A DNA stretch of 5,420 nucleotides from an uncultured beta proteobacterium (GTDB lineage: Bacteria; Pseudomonadota; Gammaproteobacteria; Burkholderiales; Burkholderiaceae_C), in contig CAIOLZ010000259.1 in NCBI GenBank assembly GCA_903859265.1, forward strand, positions 1-5,420. Reading direction: 5' to 3'. Below are positions 1 through 5,420 of the stretch, one piece after another. The notes below the pieces were generated by a model, which saw nothing but the letters and a program-made list of their open reading frames with translations, had not been told where the DNA came from and made no database searches. The first letter of the stretch is position 1; each line of letters opens with the position of its first letter. The translations under genes were made by a program, and so were the position numbers.

Positions 1-191
1 ACTTTGATGGTGTCCTTGCCGCCGGTCGCTTTGGACAATTCATTGCCCATGTAAACAACCGCCAGATTGGTCGGGAAGTCTTTGTTATGAACGTACGCGG
101 AGCGGAAGGTGCGGGCCATTGCCGCAGTCGCGGACAAAGCAAGTACGGCGATTGCAATCCGCGTGGTCACAGTTTTCAGGTTTAAGCGCAT
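1..191 (-). CDS. dctP: TRAP transporter periplasmic solute-binding protein (DctP family), 5' part only
   Basis: Only the first 63 codons are present; the rest lies beyond the left edge. The start is ATG at 191-189, preceded by an AGGAG Shine-Dalgarno sequence five bases upstream. Residues 1-25 form a signal peptide: basic start (MRLNLK, then TTR), a hydrophobic stretch (IAIAVLALSA) and a likely signal peptidase site after ATAMA. The mature N-terminus (RTFRSAYVHNKDFPTNLAVV, then a YMG...ELSKATGGKD stretch) closely resembles DctP-type binding proteins, which deliver organic acids, including uronates, to a DctQ/DctM membrane pair. The protein would act in the periplasm. It is the third gene after udh and the lactonase on the same strand, 41 bp downstream of the lactonase stop, so co-transcription is likely. 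The uronate ligand is inferred from context; the ligand-binding residues, including the usual conserved arginine, are outside the window. Confidence 0.85.
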   Translation of the reverse strand, partial: MRLNLKTVTTRIAIAVLALSATAAMARTFRSAYVHNKDFPTNLAVVYMGNELSKATGGKDTIK

Positions 192-196
192 GGTGT

Positions 197-201
197 CTCC
201 T
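197..201 (-). promoter_or_regulatory. Ribosome binding site of the TRAP binding-protein gene
   Basis: On the minus strand this reads AGGAG, five bases before the ATG at 191-189. It is the clearest Shine-Dalgarno sequence in the leftward operon and fixes the start just ahead of a well-formed signal peptide. A strong site here, compared with weak ones before udh and the lactonase, would fit the high dose usually needed for a periplasmic binding protein (inference). Confidence 0.75.
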
Positions 202-232
202 CTTGGGTTGAAATGAAATGAAGCAAACTCGG

Positions 233-1138
233 TTAATGCGTCGAACATGCGGACTCTGGAAAGCCCTGTATGTCATGCAGATGGATCGCAAAAAGGCCGC
301 CGGCTGGGTCGGTATCGGCAGCGTTTGCGGGGCGGATCGACGTGATGTACAGCGTGCGCAGGTCTGCGCCGCCAAATGCGCACATGGTCGGCTTGGCAAC
401 CGGCACTTTGATGGAAAAGTCATGCCGGCCCTGCGGGGTATAGCGGTGCACCAGCCCTGCATCGATGCCGCAAATCCAGTAGCAGCCGTCAGTGTCCATG
501 GCAGCGCCGTCGGGTCGCCCGGCAAACTGGTCCATGTCCAGAAACGGCGTCGGGTTGCAGGGGATTCCACGCTCCACGTCGTACGCATAACGCCAGACCC
601 GGCGCACGCTGGGGTGGGAGTCTGACAGGTACATGGTGCGTCCATCCGGGCTGAACGCCATGCCGTTGGGCGTGACAAAGCCGTCCAGCAGTTTCTCGAG
701 CGCGCCATCTGCGCCGAGCCGGTAAATGGCGCCCACAGGGGCGGCTGCAGGCATGTCCATGAGCATGGTACCGGCCAGAAAACGTCCCTGCCGGTCGCAG
801 CGACCGTCGTTAAACCGCATGCCGGCCATGGCATGCTCGACCGGCGCAATGGATGTGAAGTCGAGCCTGCCCGTGGGTCCTGCGGTGGCGCGAAAAACGC
901 CTGTTTGCGCACCGGCAATCCACTGCCCTTCGACAGCACTGCGGGTGATGCAGGCCAGCATCTCGGGCGCATTCCATTGCTGCAATGTCTGGTCAGACAG
1001 ACGGTAGCTGTTCAATTGGTTGGCGGGAATATCGACCCAATACAGGCTTTGCGTGGCGGCATTCCAGACCGGGCATTCACCGGTGTGGTTGCGCACATCG
1101 AGCAACAGCTCTGCCTGACGGCTACGTGTAGGGGACAT
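233..1138 (-). CDS. SMP-30/gluconolactonase-family lactonase, probable aldarolactone hydrolase
   Basis: This 301-residue protein has the length and motifs of the SMP-30 (regucalcin/gluconolactonase) six-bladed beta-propeller lactonases, which are cytoplasmic and use a divalent metal. Visible family landmarks are GECPVW (Glu21, metal ligand), RFNDGRCD at 108-115 (Arg108 and Asn110 in the substrate pocket), TPNGMAFSPDG at 156-166 (Asn158, metal ligand) and GRPDGAAMD at 207-215 (Asp210, metal ligand and general base). All expected metal ligands are present, so the enzyme should be active. It lies 13 bp after udh, whose product is an aldarolactone, so the likely job is opening glucaro- or galactarolactone to the free aldarate. 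The generic name gluconolactonase would probably mislead. The ATG at 1138-1136 has no good Shine-Dalgarno sequence, and translation may be coupled to udh. The family call is firm; the substrate is inferred from context. Confidence 0.9.
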   Translation of the reverse strand: MSPTRSRQAELLLDVRNHTGECPVWNAATQSLYWVDIPANQLNSYRLSDQTLQQWNAPEMLACITRSAVEGQWIAGAQTGVFRATAGPTGRLDFTSIAPVEHAMAGMRFNDGRCDRQGRFLAGTMLMDMPAAAPVGAIYRLGADGALEKLLDGFVTPNGMAFSPDGRTMYLSDSHPSVRRVWRYAYDVERGIPCNPTPFLDMDQFAGRPDGAAMDTDGCYWICGIDAGLVHRYTPQGRHDFSIKVPVAKPTMCAFGGADLRTLYITSIRPANAADTDPAGGLFAIHLHDIQGFPESACSTH

Positions 1139-1151
1139 AGCGGTCTTTGAA

Positions 1152-1979
1152 TTACCGCACGGTCATCGCAATGCCGCTAAACACAAAGCCGCCACCCTGG
1201 TACTGCACCGCGGGATCGGTCAGATCAGGCTCGGGCGTGCGGGCATACACCGCATCCCTGAAAACGTCCGAACTGTCCTGGGGCCGATAGCCCACGTGGC
1301 GAACGCTGGCGTTATCCCACCACGCGACGGAGTTGTCGGACATGCCAAAAATAATGGTGTGGCCCAGAACCGGCGTCGTCAGACAGGCGGTCACCAGTCT
1401 GTGCAGGTCATCAAAACTGAGCCAGGTAGCCAGCATGCGGCGGTCGCGGGGTTCGGCAAACGATGAACCAATCCGCACGCAGGCGGTCTCGATGCCATAG
1501 CGGTCAAAGTACATGCGCGACAGGTCTTCGCCGAACGCCTTGCTCACCCCATACAAGCTGTCGGGACGTGGTGGATGGGCCGGTGTCAGGGTTTCGCTCT
1601 GGCGGTAAAAGCCGGTGACGTGGTTGGAACTTGCGAAAACCACGCGTTTAACCCCATGTTTGCGGGCCGCCTCATACAGGTTGTAAACACCCAATATATT
1701 GGCCTGCAAAATGGGATCAAACGGACCTTCCACCGGCACCCCGCCCATATGCACAATGGCCTGACAGCCTGCCACGGCGCGCTCTACAGCGGCGGCATCG
1801 GCCAGTTCGGCTGGAACAATGACTTCGTTGGCTTGCGCCGCGCCCAGCCGTTCGCAGTCTGCGGCCCGGTCCGACAAACGCAACACATCGCAGTTGTCTT
1901 TCAGTCGTTGGCGCAGTGCGGTTCCCAGGCCCCCGGCGGCACCGGTCAGCAGCAGTGTCTGGTGAGATTTAATGGTCAT
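1152..1979 (-). CDS. udh: Uronate dehydrogenase (NAD-dependent, extended SDR/epimerase fold)
   Basis: The 275-residue product closely resembles characterised bacterial uronate dehydrogenases of about 265 residues (Agrobacterium and Pseudomonas type), which oxidise D-glucuronate or D-galacturonate at C1 to the aldarolactone with NAD+. The Rossmann motif TGAAGGLG is at 12-19. Asp37 ends the second beta strand, as expected for NAD rather than NADP. FASSNH at 115-120 supplies the catalytic serine region, and YGVSK at 143-147 the Tyr/Lys pair. Other typical stretches are HMGGVPVEGPF (77-87), NLYEAARKHG (100-109), RIGSSFAEP (169-177), WWDN (220-223) and QGGGFV (261-266). It is the first gene of the leftward operon, directly facing the control region shared with the regulator. 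The ATG at 1979-1977 lacks a strong Shine-Dalgarno sequence but places the Rossmann motif correctly. It acts in the cytoplasm and supplies the substrate of the downstream lactonase. Which uronate is preferred cannot be read from the sequence. Confidence 0.95.
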   Translation of the reverse strand: MTIKSHQTLLLTGAAGGLGTALRQRLKDNCDVLRLSDRAADCERLGAAQANEVIVPAELADAAAVERAVAGCQAIVHMGGVPVEGPFDPILQANILGVYNLYEAARKHGVKRVVFASSNHVTGFYRQSETLTPAHPPRPDSLYGVSKAFGEDLSRMYFDRYGIETACVRIGSSFAEPRDRRMLATWLSFDDLHRLVTACLTTPVLGHTIIFGMSDNSVAWWDNASVRHVGYRPQDSSDVFRDAVYARTPEPDLTDPAVQYQGGGFVFSGIAMTVR

Positions 1980-1992
1980 TAATGTTTCAAAC

Positions 1993-2013
1993 TTGTCAGT
2001 TGTATGTTGTCTG
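1993..2013 (+). repeat. Heptad tandem repeat, three in-phase TTGTNNG units (candidate operator)
   Basis: Three consecutive 7-bp units read TTGTCAG, TTGTATG and TTGTCTG. A degenerate fourth (ATGTGTT) follows in phase at 2014-2020, and an out-of-phase TTGTCGG lies at 2024-2030. The array covers the possible -35 region of the rightward promoter. A TTGT/ACAA core is common in operators of FadR-type GntR regulators, but those are normally inverted repeats, whereas these are direct repeats. It may be an operator, a binding array for another protein, or chance in a short AT-rich stretch. Confidence 0.4.
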
Positions 2014-2049
2014 ATGTGTTAAATTGTCGGGACTCGAATTCACATCGTC

Positions 2050-2054
2050 AAGGG
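2050..2054 (+). promoter_or_regulatory. Ribosome binding site of the FadR-type regulator
   Basis: AAGGG lies seven bases before the ATG at 2062 and supports that start. An alternative in-frame ATG at 2125 (codon 22) is preceded by a purine-rich GAGGCGGAA and would give a 240-residue protein that still contains the complete DNA-binding domain. The 2062 start is preferred for its spacing, but the choice is not decisive. Confidence 0.55.
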
Positions 2055-2061
2055 TTTTTCA

Positions 2062-2847
2062 ATGGAATCATGGCAAACCCCTAGTCCAAAACCCACTTCG
2101 AAGGCTGCTGCCGGCGAGGCGGAAATGGCACGTCCGCGGCGCGCGCGCGGGCTGGTCAACGAGGTCATGGAAAGCCTCGCCAACAGCATCCGTGACGGCA
2201 CCATCGCGCCAGGCGAGAAGCTGCCCACAGAATCGGAAATCGTGGCGCGCTTTGATGTCAGCCGCACCGTGGTGCGCGAAGCGATATCGCGCCTGCAGGC
2301 CAACAAGCTGGCCGAAACGCGGCATGGCGTGGGCACGTTTGCGCTGGCGCCGCAGGACACCCAGAAATTTCAAATCGTGGACGTGGACCTCGCCGCAGTG
2401 TCGGATGTGATTGCCGTGCTGGAGTTGCGCATCAGCCTGGAGACCGAGGCAGCCGGCCTGGCCGCGCTGCGTCGCACGCCGGAGAATCTGACCAAGCTGC
2501 AGGAAATGCTGGATGCATTTGCCGAGTCCATCAGCGCCGATTCCGATGCCGTGCCATCGGACTTTCAATTTCACATGGAAGTCGCGCGCTCCACCGGCAA
2601 TCGCCACTTTGCCGATTTGATGACTTATCTGGGCACCATGATCATCCCGCGCACGCGCGTCAATACCCCCAACAGTGCCCCCGAGGGACGGTTGAAATAC
2701 CTGCAGCGTGTACATGCAGAGCATGAGAGCATCTTCAATGCAATCCGCAATCAGGATGCCGAGGCCGCCCGCGCAGCCATGCGCACCCATCTTTCCAACA
2801 GCAAAGAACGCCTAAAAAAAACCCAAAACACGCTGCCATCGCCTTGA
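2062..2847 (+). CDS. GntR-family transcriptional regulator, FadR subfamily (FCD domain), probable hexuronate/aldarate regulator
   Basis: The 261-residue protein has an N-terminal winged helix-turn-helix of GntR type at about residues 28-95. Its signature includes PGEKLPTESEIVARF (50-64), VSRTVVREAISRL (66-78) and the wing RHGVGTF (87-93). An all-helical FCD effector domain follows to about residue 248. The expected FCD metal ligands can be placed at Asp167 and His171 (DFQFH), His221 and His243. The first 22 residues are a low-complexity, polar extension. The gene diverges from udh and is followed 40 bp later by gudD, so it probably controls both operons, binding in the 82-bp intergenic region and responding to a uronate or aldarate (inference). 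It may correspond to the glucarate/galactarate regulator called GguR in Proteobacteria, but the sequence alone does not prove orthology. Near its 3' end an A8 run (2814-2821) encodes the end of Leu251, two lysines and the start of a threonine. Confidence 0.9.
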   Translation: MESWQTPSPKPTSKAAAGEAEMARPRRARGLVNEVMESLANSIRDGTIAPGEKLPTESEIVARFDVSRTVVREAISRLQANKLAETRHGVGTFALAPQDTQKFQIVDVDLAAVSDVIAVLELRISLETEAAGLAALRRTPENLTKLQEMLDAFAESISADSDAVPSDFQFHMEVARSTGNRHFADLMTYLGTMIIPRTRVNTPNSAPEGRLKYLQRVHAEHESIFNAIRNQDAEAARAAMRTHLSNSKERLKKTQNTLPSP

Positions 2848-2875
2848 AGCGCGGTGGTTCGCAAACCGGCCAACT

Positions 2876-2880
2876 GGAGA
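2876..2880 (+). promoter_or_regulatory. Ribosome binding site of gudD
   Basis: GGAGA lies seven bases before the ATG at 2888, in the 40-bp gap after the regulator stop codon. It supports the 2888 start, which gives GudD an N-terminal extension of roughly 17 residues relative to the E. coli enzyme. No separate promoter is obvious in the gap, so co-transcription with the regulator is likely. Confidence 0.7.
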
Positions 2881-2887
2881 CTTTTTC

Positions 2888-4279
2888 ATGACCCACCATT
2901 CTTCCGATCCTGCCGGACAGTCCGGCCTTTCCCACGCCCGCGCATTGTCCCCGCCGGGCGCACCGCGCATCACCGCAGTGCAGGTCGTCCCGGTCGCCGG
3001 ACATGACGCCATGCTGATGAATTTAAGCGGTGCGCACGCGCCGTTTTTTACCCGTAACCTGCTCATACTCACCGACAGTTCCGGGCGCACCGGCGTAGGC
3101 GAAGTGCCCGGTGGCGAGAAGATTCGCCAGACTCTGGAGGACGCCCGTCCCCTGCTCATCGGCAAACCTCTGGGCGCCTGGAACGCCATGCTCAACACCG
3201 TGCGTGCGCAATTTGCGGCGCGCGATTCCGGTGGGCGTGGTTTGCAGACCTTCGATCTTCGCGTGGCTATTCACGCGGTGACCGCTGTTGAAAGTGCCCT
3301 GCTGGATTTGCTGGGCCAATTTCTGGAAGTACCGGTTGCCGCGCTGCTCGGCGACGGAATCCAACGGACCTCGGTGGCGGTGCTGGGATATTTGTTTTTT
3401 GTCGGAGACCGTCTTCAAACCGATTTGCCCTATCTGCAGGAGCAGGACAACCCCGACGACTGGATGCGCCTGCGCCATGAGAAGGCCATGGACCCGCAAA
3501 GCGTGGTGCGTCTGGCCGAGGCAGCGCAGGCGCGCTACGGCTTTAGTGACTTCAAGCTCAAGGGTGGCGTGTTGCGCGGCGAGGAAGAGATGGAGGCCAT
3601 CCTGGCCCTGCACGAGCGCTTCCCCGATGCGCGCATCACTGTCGATCCGAACGGTGGTTGGTTGCTTGATGACGCAGTGCGTCTGTGCCGCGACAAGGCC
3701 ACGGTGCTGGCCTACGCCGAGGACCCCTGTGGCGCAGAGGGCGTGTTCTCCGGACGCGAAGTGATGGCGGAATTCCGCCGTGCGACAGGCCTGCGCACTG
3801 CCACCAACATGATCGCCACGGACTGGCGCGAAATGGTGCATTCCCTGGCACTGCAGTCGGTGGACATTCCGCTGGCCGATCCGCATTTCTGGACCATGCA
3901 GGGCTCGGTACGCGTCGCACAGACCTGCCAGCACTGGGGTCTGACCTGGGGCTCACACTCTAACAATCACTTCGATGTGTCGCTGGCCATGTTTACCCAT
4001 GTTGCAGCCGCGGCTCCGGGCAAAGTCACCGCGATTGACACCCACTGGATCTGGCAGGACGGCCAGCGGCTGACCAAGGACCCGCTGAAAATTGTGGGCG
4101 GCAACATCGCCCTTCCCGAGACCCCGGGCCTGGGCGTTGCGCTCGACATGGCCGAAGTGGAAAAGGCGCATCAGCTGTATTTGCAACATGGCCTGGGCGC
4201 ACGCAATGACGCGGTGGCGATGCAATACCTGATTCCAGGCTGGACGTTCAATCCCAAGGCGCCTTGCATGGTGCGTTGA
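2888..4279 (+). CDS. gudD: Glucarate dehydratase (enolase superfamily)
   Basis: The 463-residue protein aligns by eye along its whole length with E. coli GudD (446 residues). It would dehydrate D-glucarate (and L-idarate) to 5-keto-4-deoxyglucarate in the cytoplasm, with Mg2+. The N-terminal capping domain includes NLSGAHAPFFTRN (45-57) and GRGLQTFDLR (116-125). In the barrel, FKLKGG (222-227) carries the KxK pair Lys223/Lys225, VDPNGG carries Asp253, AEDPCGAE carries Glu278 and Glu284, TNMIATDW carries Asn307, DIPLADPHFW carries Asp331, and WGSHSNNHFD carries His357. These match the E. coli catalytic lysine, metal ligands, Asp and His with a constant offset of 18, so activity is expected. 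The C-terminus (PGWTF to PCMVR) is intact. About 17 extra residues at the N-terminus are low-complexity and probably dispensable. It completes the sequence uronate, lactone, aldarate, ketodeoxy acid with udh and the lactonase. Confidence 0.97.
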   Translation: MTHHSSDPAGQSGLSHARALSPPGAPRITAVQVVPVAGHDAMLMNLSGAHAPFFTRNLLILTDSSGRTGVGEVPGGEKIRQTLEDARPLLIGKPLGAWNAMLNTVRAQFAARDSGGRGLQTFDLRVAIHAVTAVESALLDLLGQFLEVPVAALLGDGIQRTSVAVLGYLFFVGDRLQTDLPYLQEQDNPDDWMRLRHEKAMDPQSVVRLAEAAQARYGFSDFKLKGGVLRGEEEMEAILALHERFPDARITVDPNGGWLLDDAVRLCRDKATVLAYAEDPCGAEGVFSGREVMAEFRRATGLRTATNMIATDWREMVHSLALQSVDIPLADPHFWTMQGSVRVAQTCQHWGLTWGSHSNNHFDVSLAMFTHVAAAAPGKVTAIDTHWIWQDGQRLTKDPLKIVGGNIALPETPGLGVALDMAEVEKAHQLYLQHGLGARNDAVAMQYLIPGWTFNPKAPCMVR

Positions 4280-4457
4280 CGGTTGAGGCTTTTACCTGCT
4301 TGGTGAAGAACCGTGATAGGCCGATAGCGGTCGCATCACACTGCGCGCGTTTGAAACCGACAGGTCCTGGGCTCGCGCACAAAAAAGCCCGGCGGAACGT
4401 GCATTCCACCGGGCTTAAAGTCTCAAGTAAAACTAGAGACTACCTCGCAACAATCAA
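4280..4457. other. Convergent intergenic spacer between gudD and amtB
   Basis: This 178-bp spacer separates two genes that end towards each other. No convincing gene was seen in it. It contains one clear terminator hairpin (4385-4416), whose U-tract lies on the minus strand and so serves amtB. A weak 6-bp inverted repeat directly at the gudD stop codon (4279-4284 with 4309-4314) has a 24-base loop and no U-tract, so gudD has no obvious intrinsic terminator of its own. Confidence 0.7.
4381..4416 (-). terminator. Rho-independent terminator downstream of amtB
   Basis: Arms 4385-4397 and 4404-4416 form a 13-bp stem around a 6-base loop. On the minus strand the one non-Watson-Crick pair is a tolerated G-U, whereas on the plus strand it would be a C-A mismatch. 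Minus-strand RNA ends the stem with GGGCUU and runs into a six-base U-tract (complement of 4381-4386). The hairpin lies about 40 bp after the amtB stop codon. On the plus strand the stem is followed by AAAGTC rather than T residues, so it should work poorly as a terminator for gudD. Confidence 0.85.
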
Positions 4458-5420
4458 TTAGCGGTTGTAGGCTGTCTCTCCGTGAGAGGAGATGTCCAGA
4501 CCTTCGCGTTCGTCTTCCTCGCTGACACGCAGACCGATGGTCTTGTCAACAATGTAGTAAGAAACGATGGAAACCACACCCGACCAGACGATGGTCAGGA
4601 TCACGGCCTTGAACTGGATCCAGACTTGGCCAACGATAGAGTAATCAGCAGCCGTTACCAGTGTGCCGGTAAACCAGTCCACCGGGAAGCTCGGGCCACC
4701 CAGAGAAGGCGAGTTGAATACACCGGTTGCCAAAGCGCCCAAAATACCGCAAACGCCGTGTACGCCAAACACGTCCAGCGTGTCGTCTGCACCGAGCAGC
4801 TTCTTCAGGCCGGTTACGCCCCACAGACCAGCGAAGCCAGCGAGCAAGCCCAACACCAGTGCACCCATGATGCCAACGTTACCGGCTGCGGGTGTGATCG
4901 CCACCAGACCAGCCACCGCGCCAGAGGCCGCACCGAGCATCGATGCCTTGCCTTTGTGCAAGCTCTCACCGAGCGACCAGGACAGCACGGCAGCAGCGGT
5001 TGCCAGGAAGGTGTTGATGAACGCCAAGGCAGCGGAACCATTGGCTTCCAGAGCGGAACCGGCGTTGAAACCGAACCAGCCCACCCACAGCAAAGATGCA
5101 CCGACCATCGTCAAGGTCAGGCTGTGCGGAGCCATGGCTTCCTTGCCGTAACCAATGCGCTTGCCAACAAAGACTGCGCCCACAATACCGGCCACAGCCG
5201 CGTTGATGTGCACCACCGTACCGCCGGCAAAGTCCAGCGCGCCCCATTGCCATGCCAGACCGGCGGTGGCGTTGACCTTGTCAATCACGTCTTTGCTGAC
5301 GTAAGCGTCAGGACCTGCCCAGAACCAGACCATGTGGGCGATCGGCAGGTAGCTGAAGGTAAACCACAGCACCATGAAAGCCAGCACTGCAGAGAACTTG
5401 ATGCGTTCTGCAAACGAACC
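4458..5420 (-). CDS. amtB: Ammonium transporter AmtB, C-terminal 320 residues (5' end beyond window)
   Basis: The reading frame is open through the right edge, where it encodes GSFAERIKFSAV ahead of a membrane helix, so the true start is outside the window. The fragment covers roughly the last eight of the eleven transmembrane helices of Amt/MEP/Rh proteins, which conduct ammonia/ammonium across the inner membrane. The family signature DFAGGTVVHINAA is present, with its conserved Asp and the first pore histidine (codon 5210-5208). The second pore histidine is in FGVHGVCG (codon 4760-4758), so the twin-His pair is intact. Further typical motifs are WFGFNAGSA, GLWGVTGLKKLLG and TIVWSGVVS. The cytoplasmic tail (LRVSEEDEREGLDI then SSHGETAYN) is the conserved region that receives the PII protein GlnK. 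amtB usually follows glnK and is under nitrogen control, but that region is not visible. The gene converges on gudD and is functionally unrelated to the uronate locus. Stop is TAA at 4460-4458. Confidence 0.97.
   Translation of the reverse strand, partial: GSFAERIKFSAVLAFMVLWFTFSYLPIAHMVWFWAGPDAYVSKDVIDKVNATAGLAWQWGALDFAGGTVVHINAAVAGIVGAVFVGKRIGYGKEAMAPHSLTLTMVGASLLWVGWFGFNAGSALEANGSAALAFINTFLATAAAVLSWSLGESLHKGKASMLGAASGAVAGLVAITPAAGNVGIMGALVLGLLAGFAGLWGVTGLKKLLGADDTLDVFGVHGVCGILGALATGVFNSPSLGGPSFPVDWFTGTLVTAADYSIVGQVWIQFKAVILTIVWSGVVSIVSYYIVDKTIGLRVSEEDEREGLDISSHGETAYNR

Larger units (their letters stand above)
1980..2061. promoter_or_regulatory. Divergent control region between udh and the FadR-type regulator
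   Basis: These 82 bp are the only non-coding DNA between the two diverging operons, so they must hold both promoters unless transcription enters from elsewhere. The stretch is AT-richer than the flanking genes. It carries a 7-bp tandem repeat (TTGTCAG, TTGTATG, TTGTCTG at 1993-2013), with another TTGTCGG at 2024-2030. For rightward transcription, TTGTCA at 1993-1998 is a possible -35 element, with a weak -10 (TTAAAT, 2019-2024) at a long spacing. For leftward transcription, TTAACA (2017-2022 on the complement) resembles a -35, but no convincing -10 follows. No perfect palindrome of the usual FadR-family operator kind was found. The role as control region is firm by position; the individual elements are guesses. 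Confidence 0.6.

Noticed and set aside
85..972. Long minus-strand open frame (295 codons) overlapping the lactonase
   Set aside because: It lies in another frame of the lactonase gene, and its Trp/Arg/Pro-rich translation resembles no family. It also overlaps the TRAP gene start and signal peptide.
2068..2790. Minus-strand open frame of 240 codons inside the regulator
   Set aside because: It is antisense to a convincing GntR/FCD protein, with no recognisable domain and no separate promoter or ribosome binding site evidence.
3023..3934. Minus-strand open frame of 303 codons inside gudD
   Set aside because: It is antisense to a full-length, motif-complete GudD. The Gln/His-rich, featureless translation is typical of an antisense shadow in GC-rich DNA.
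4279..4314. Inverted repeat ACGGTT/AACCGT as a gudD terminator
   Set aside because: The stem is only 6 bp with a 24-base loop and no following T-tract, so it is not convincing as an intrinsic terminator.
4264..4461. Possible 65-residue small protein in the gudD-amtB spacer
   Set aside because: It begins inside the gudD 3' end, runs through the amtB terminator hairpin and ends at the amtB stop. It has no Shine-Dalgarno sequence and no recognisable features.
5385..5387. GTG at 5387-5385 as the amtB start codon
   Set aside because: The frame stays open upstream to the window edge and encodes conserved AmtB sequence (AERIKFSAV), so the gene clearly starts beyond position 5420.

Overview
This window carries most of an oxidative hexuronate (glucuronate/galacturonate) catabolic locus, followed by the 3' two-thirds of an ammonium transporter gene. 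Gene style, moderately high GC content and protein character (a TRAP-type solute-binding protein, a Udh/lactonase/GudD set under a FadR-type regulator, and an AmtB tail ending in SSHGETAYNR) suggest a betaproteobacterium, probably Burkholderiales and possibly Comamonadaceae. The taxonomic call is inference from family resemblance only.

Layout. On the minus strand, read from 1979 down to 1, lie uronate dehydrogenase (udh, 1152-1979), an SMP-30-family lactonase (233-1138) and the 5' end of a TRAP transporter periplasmic binding protein gene (1-191, cut by the window edge). The gaps of 13 and 41 bp fit one operon. On the plus strand, diverging from udh across an 82-bp control region (1980-2061), lie a GntR/FadR-type regulator (2062-2847) and, 40 bp on, glucarate dehydratase (gudD, 2888-4279). 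A 178-bp convergent spacer holds a rho-independent terminator oriented for the minus strand. It serves amtB (4458-5420, minus strand), whose 5' end lies beyond the right edge.

How the genes work together (established pathway, inferred here from family membership). The TRAP system would import a uronate. Udh oxidises the uronate with NAD+ to an aldarolactone, the SMP-30 lactonase opens it to the aldarate, and GudD dehydrates glucarate to 5-keto-4-deoxyglucarate. The next enzyme (KdgD or a GarL-type aldolase) and the TRAP membrane subunits are not in the window. The FadR-type protein is the obvious local regulator, and the short intergenic region between the divergent operons is the natural place for its operator. 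That region contains an unusual 7-bp tandem repeat (TTGTNNG, three in-phase copies).

Nothing here looks like a wholly undescribed system. The points most worth checking are the heptad repeat in the control region, the true substrate of the lactonase and of the TRAP protein, and an A8 run near the regulator's 3' end where loss of one base would fuse its frame to gudD. No RNA genes, mobile elements or CRISPR arrays were seen.
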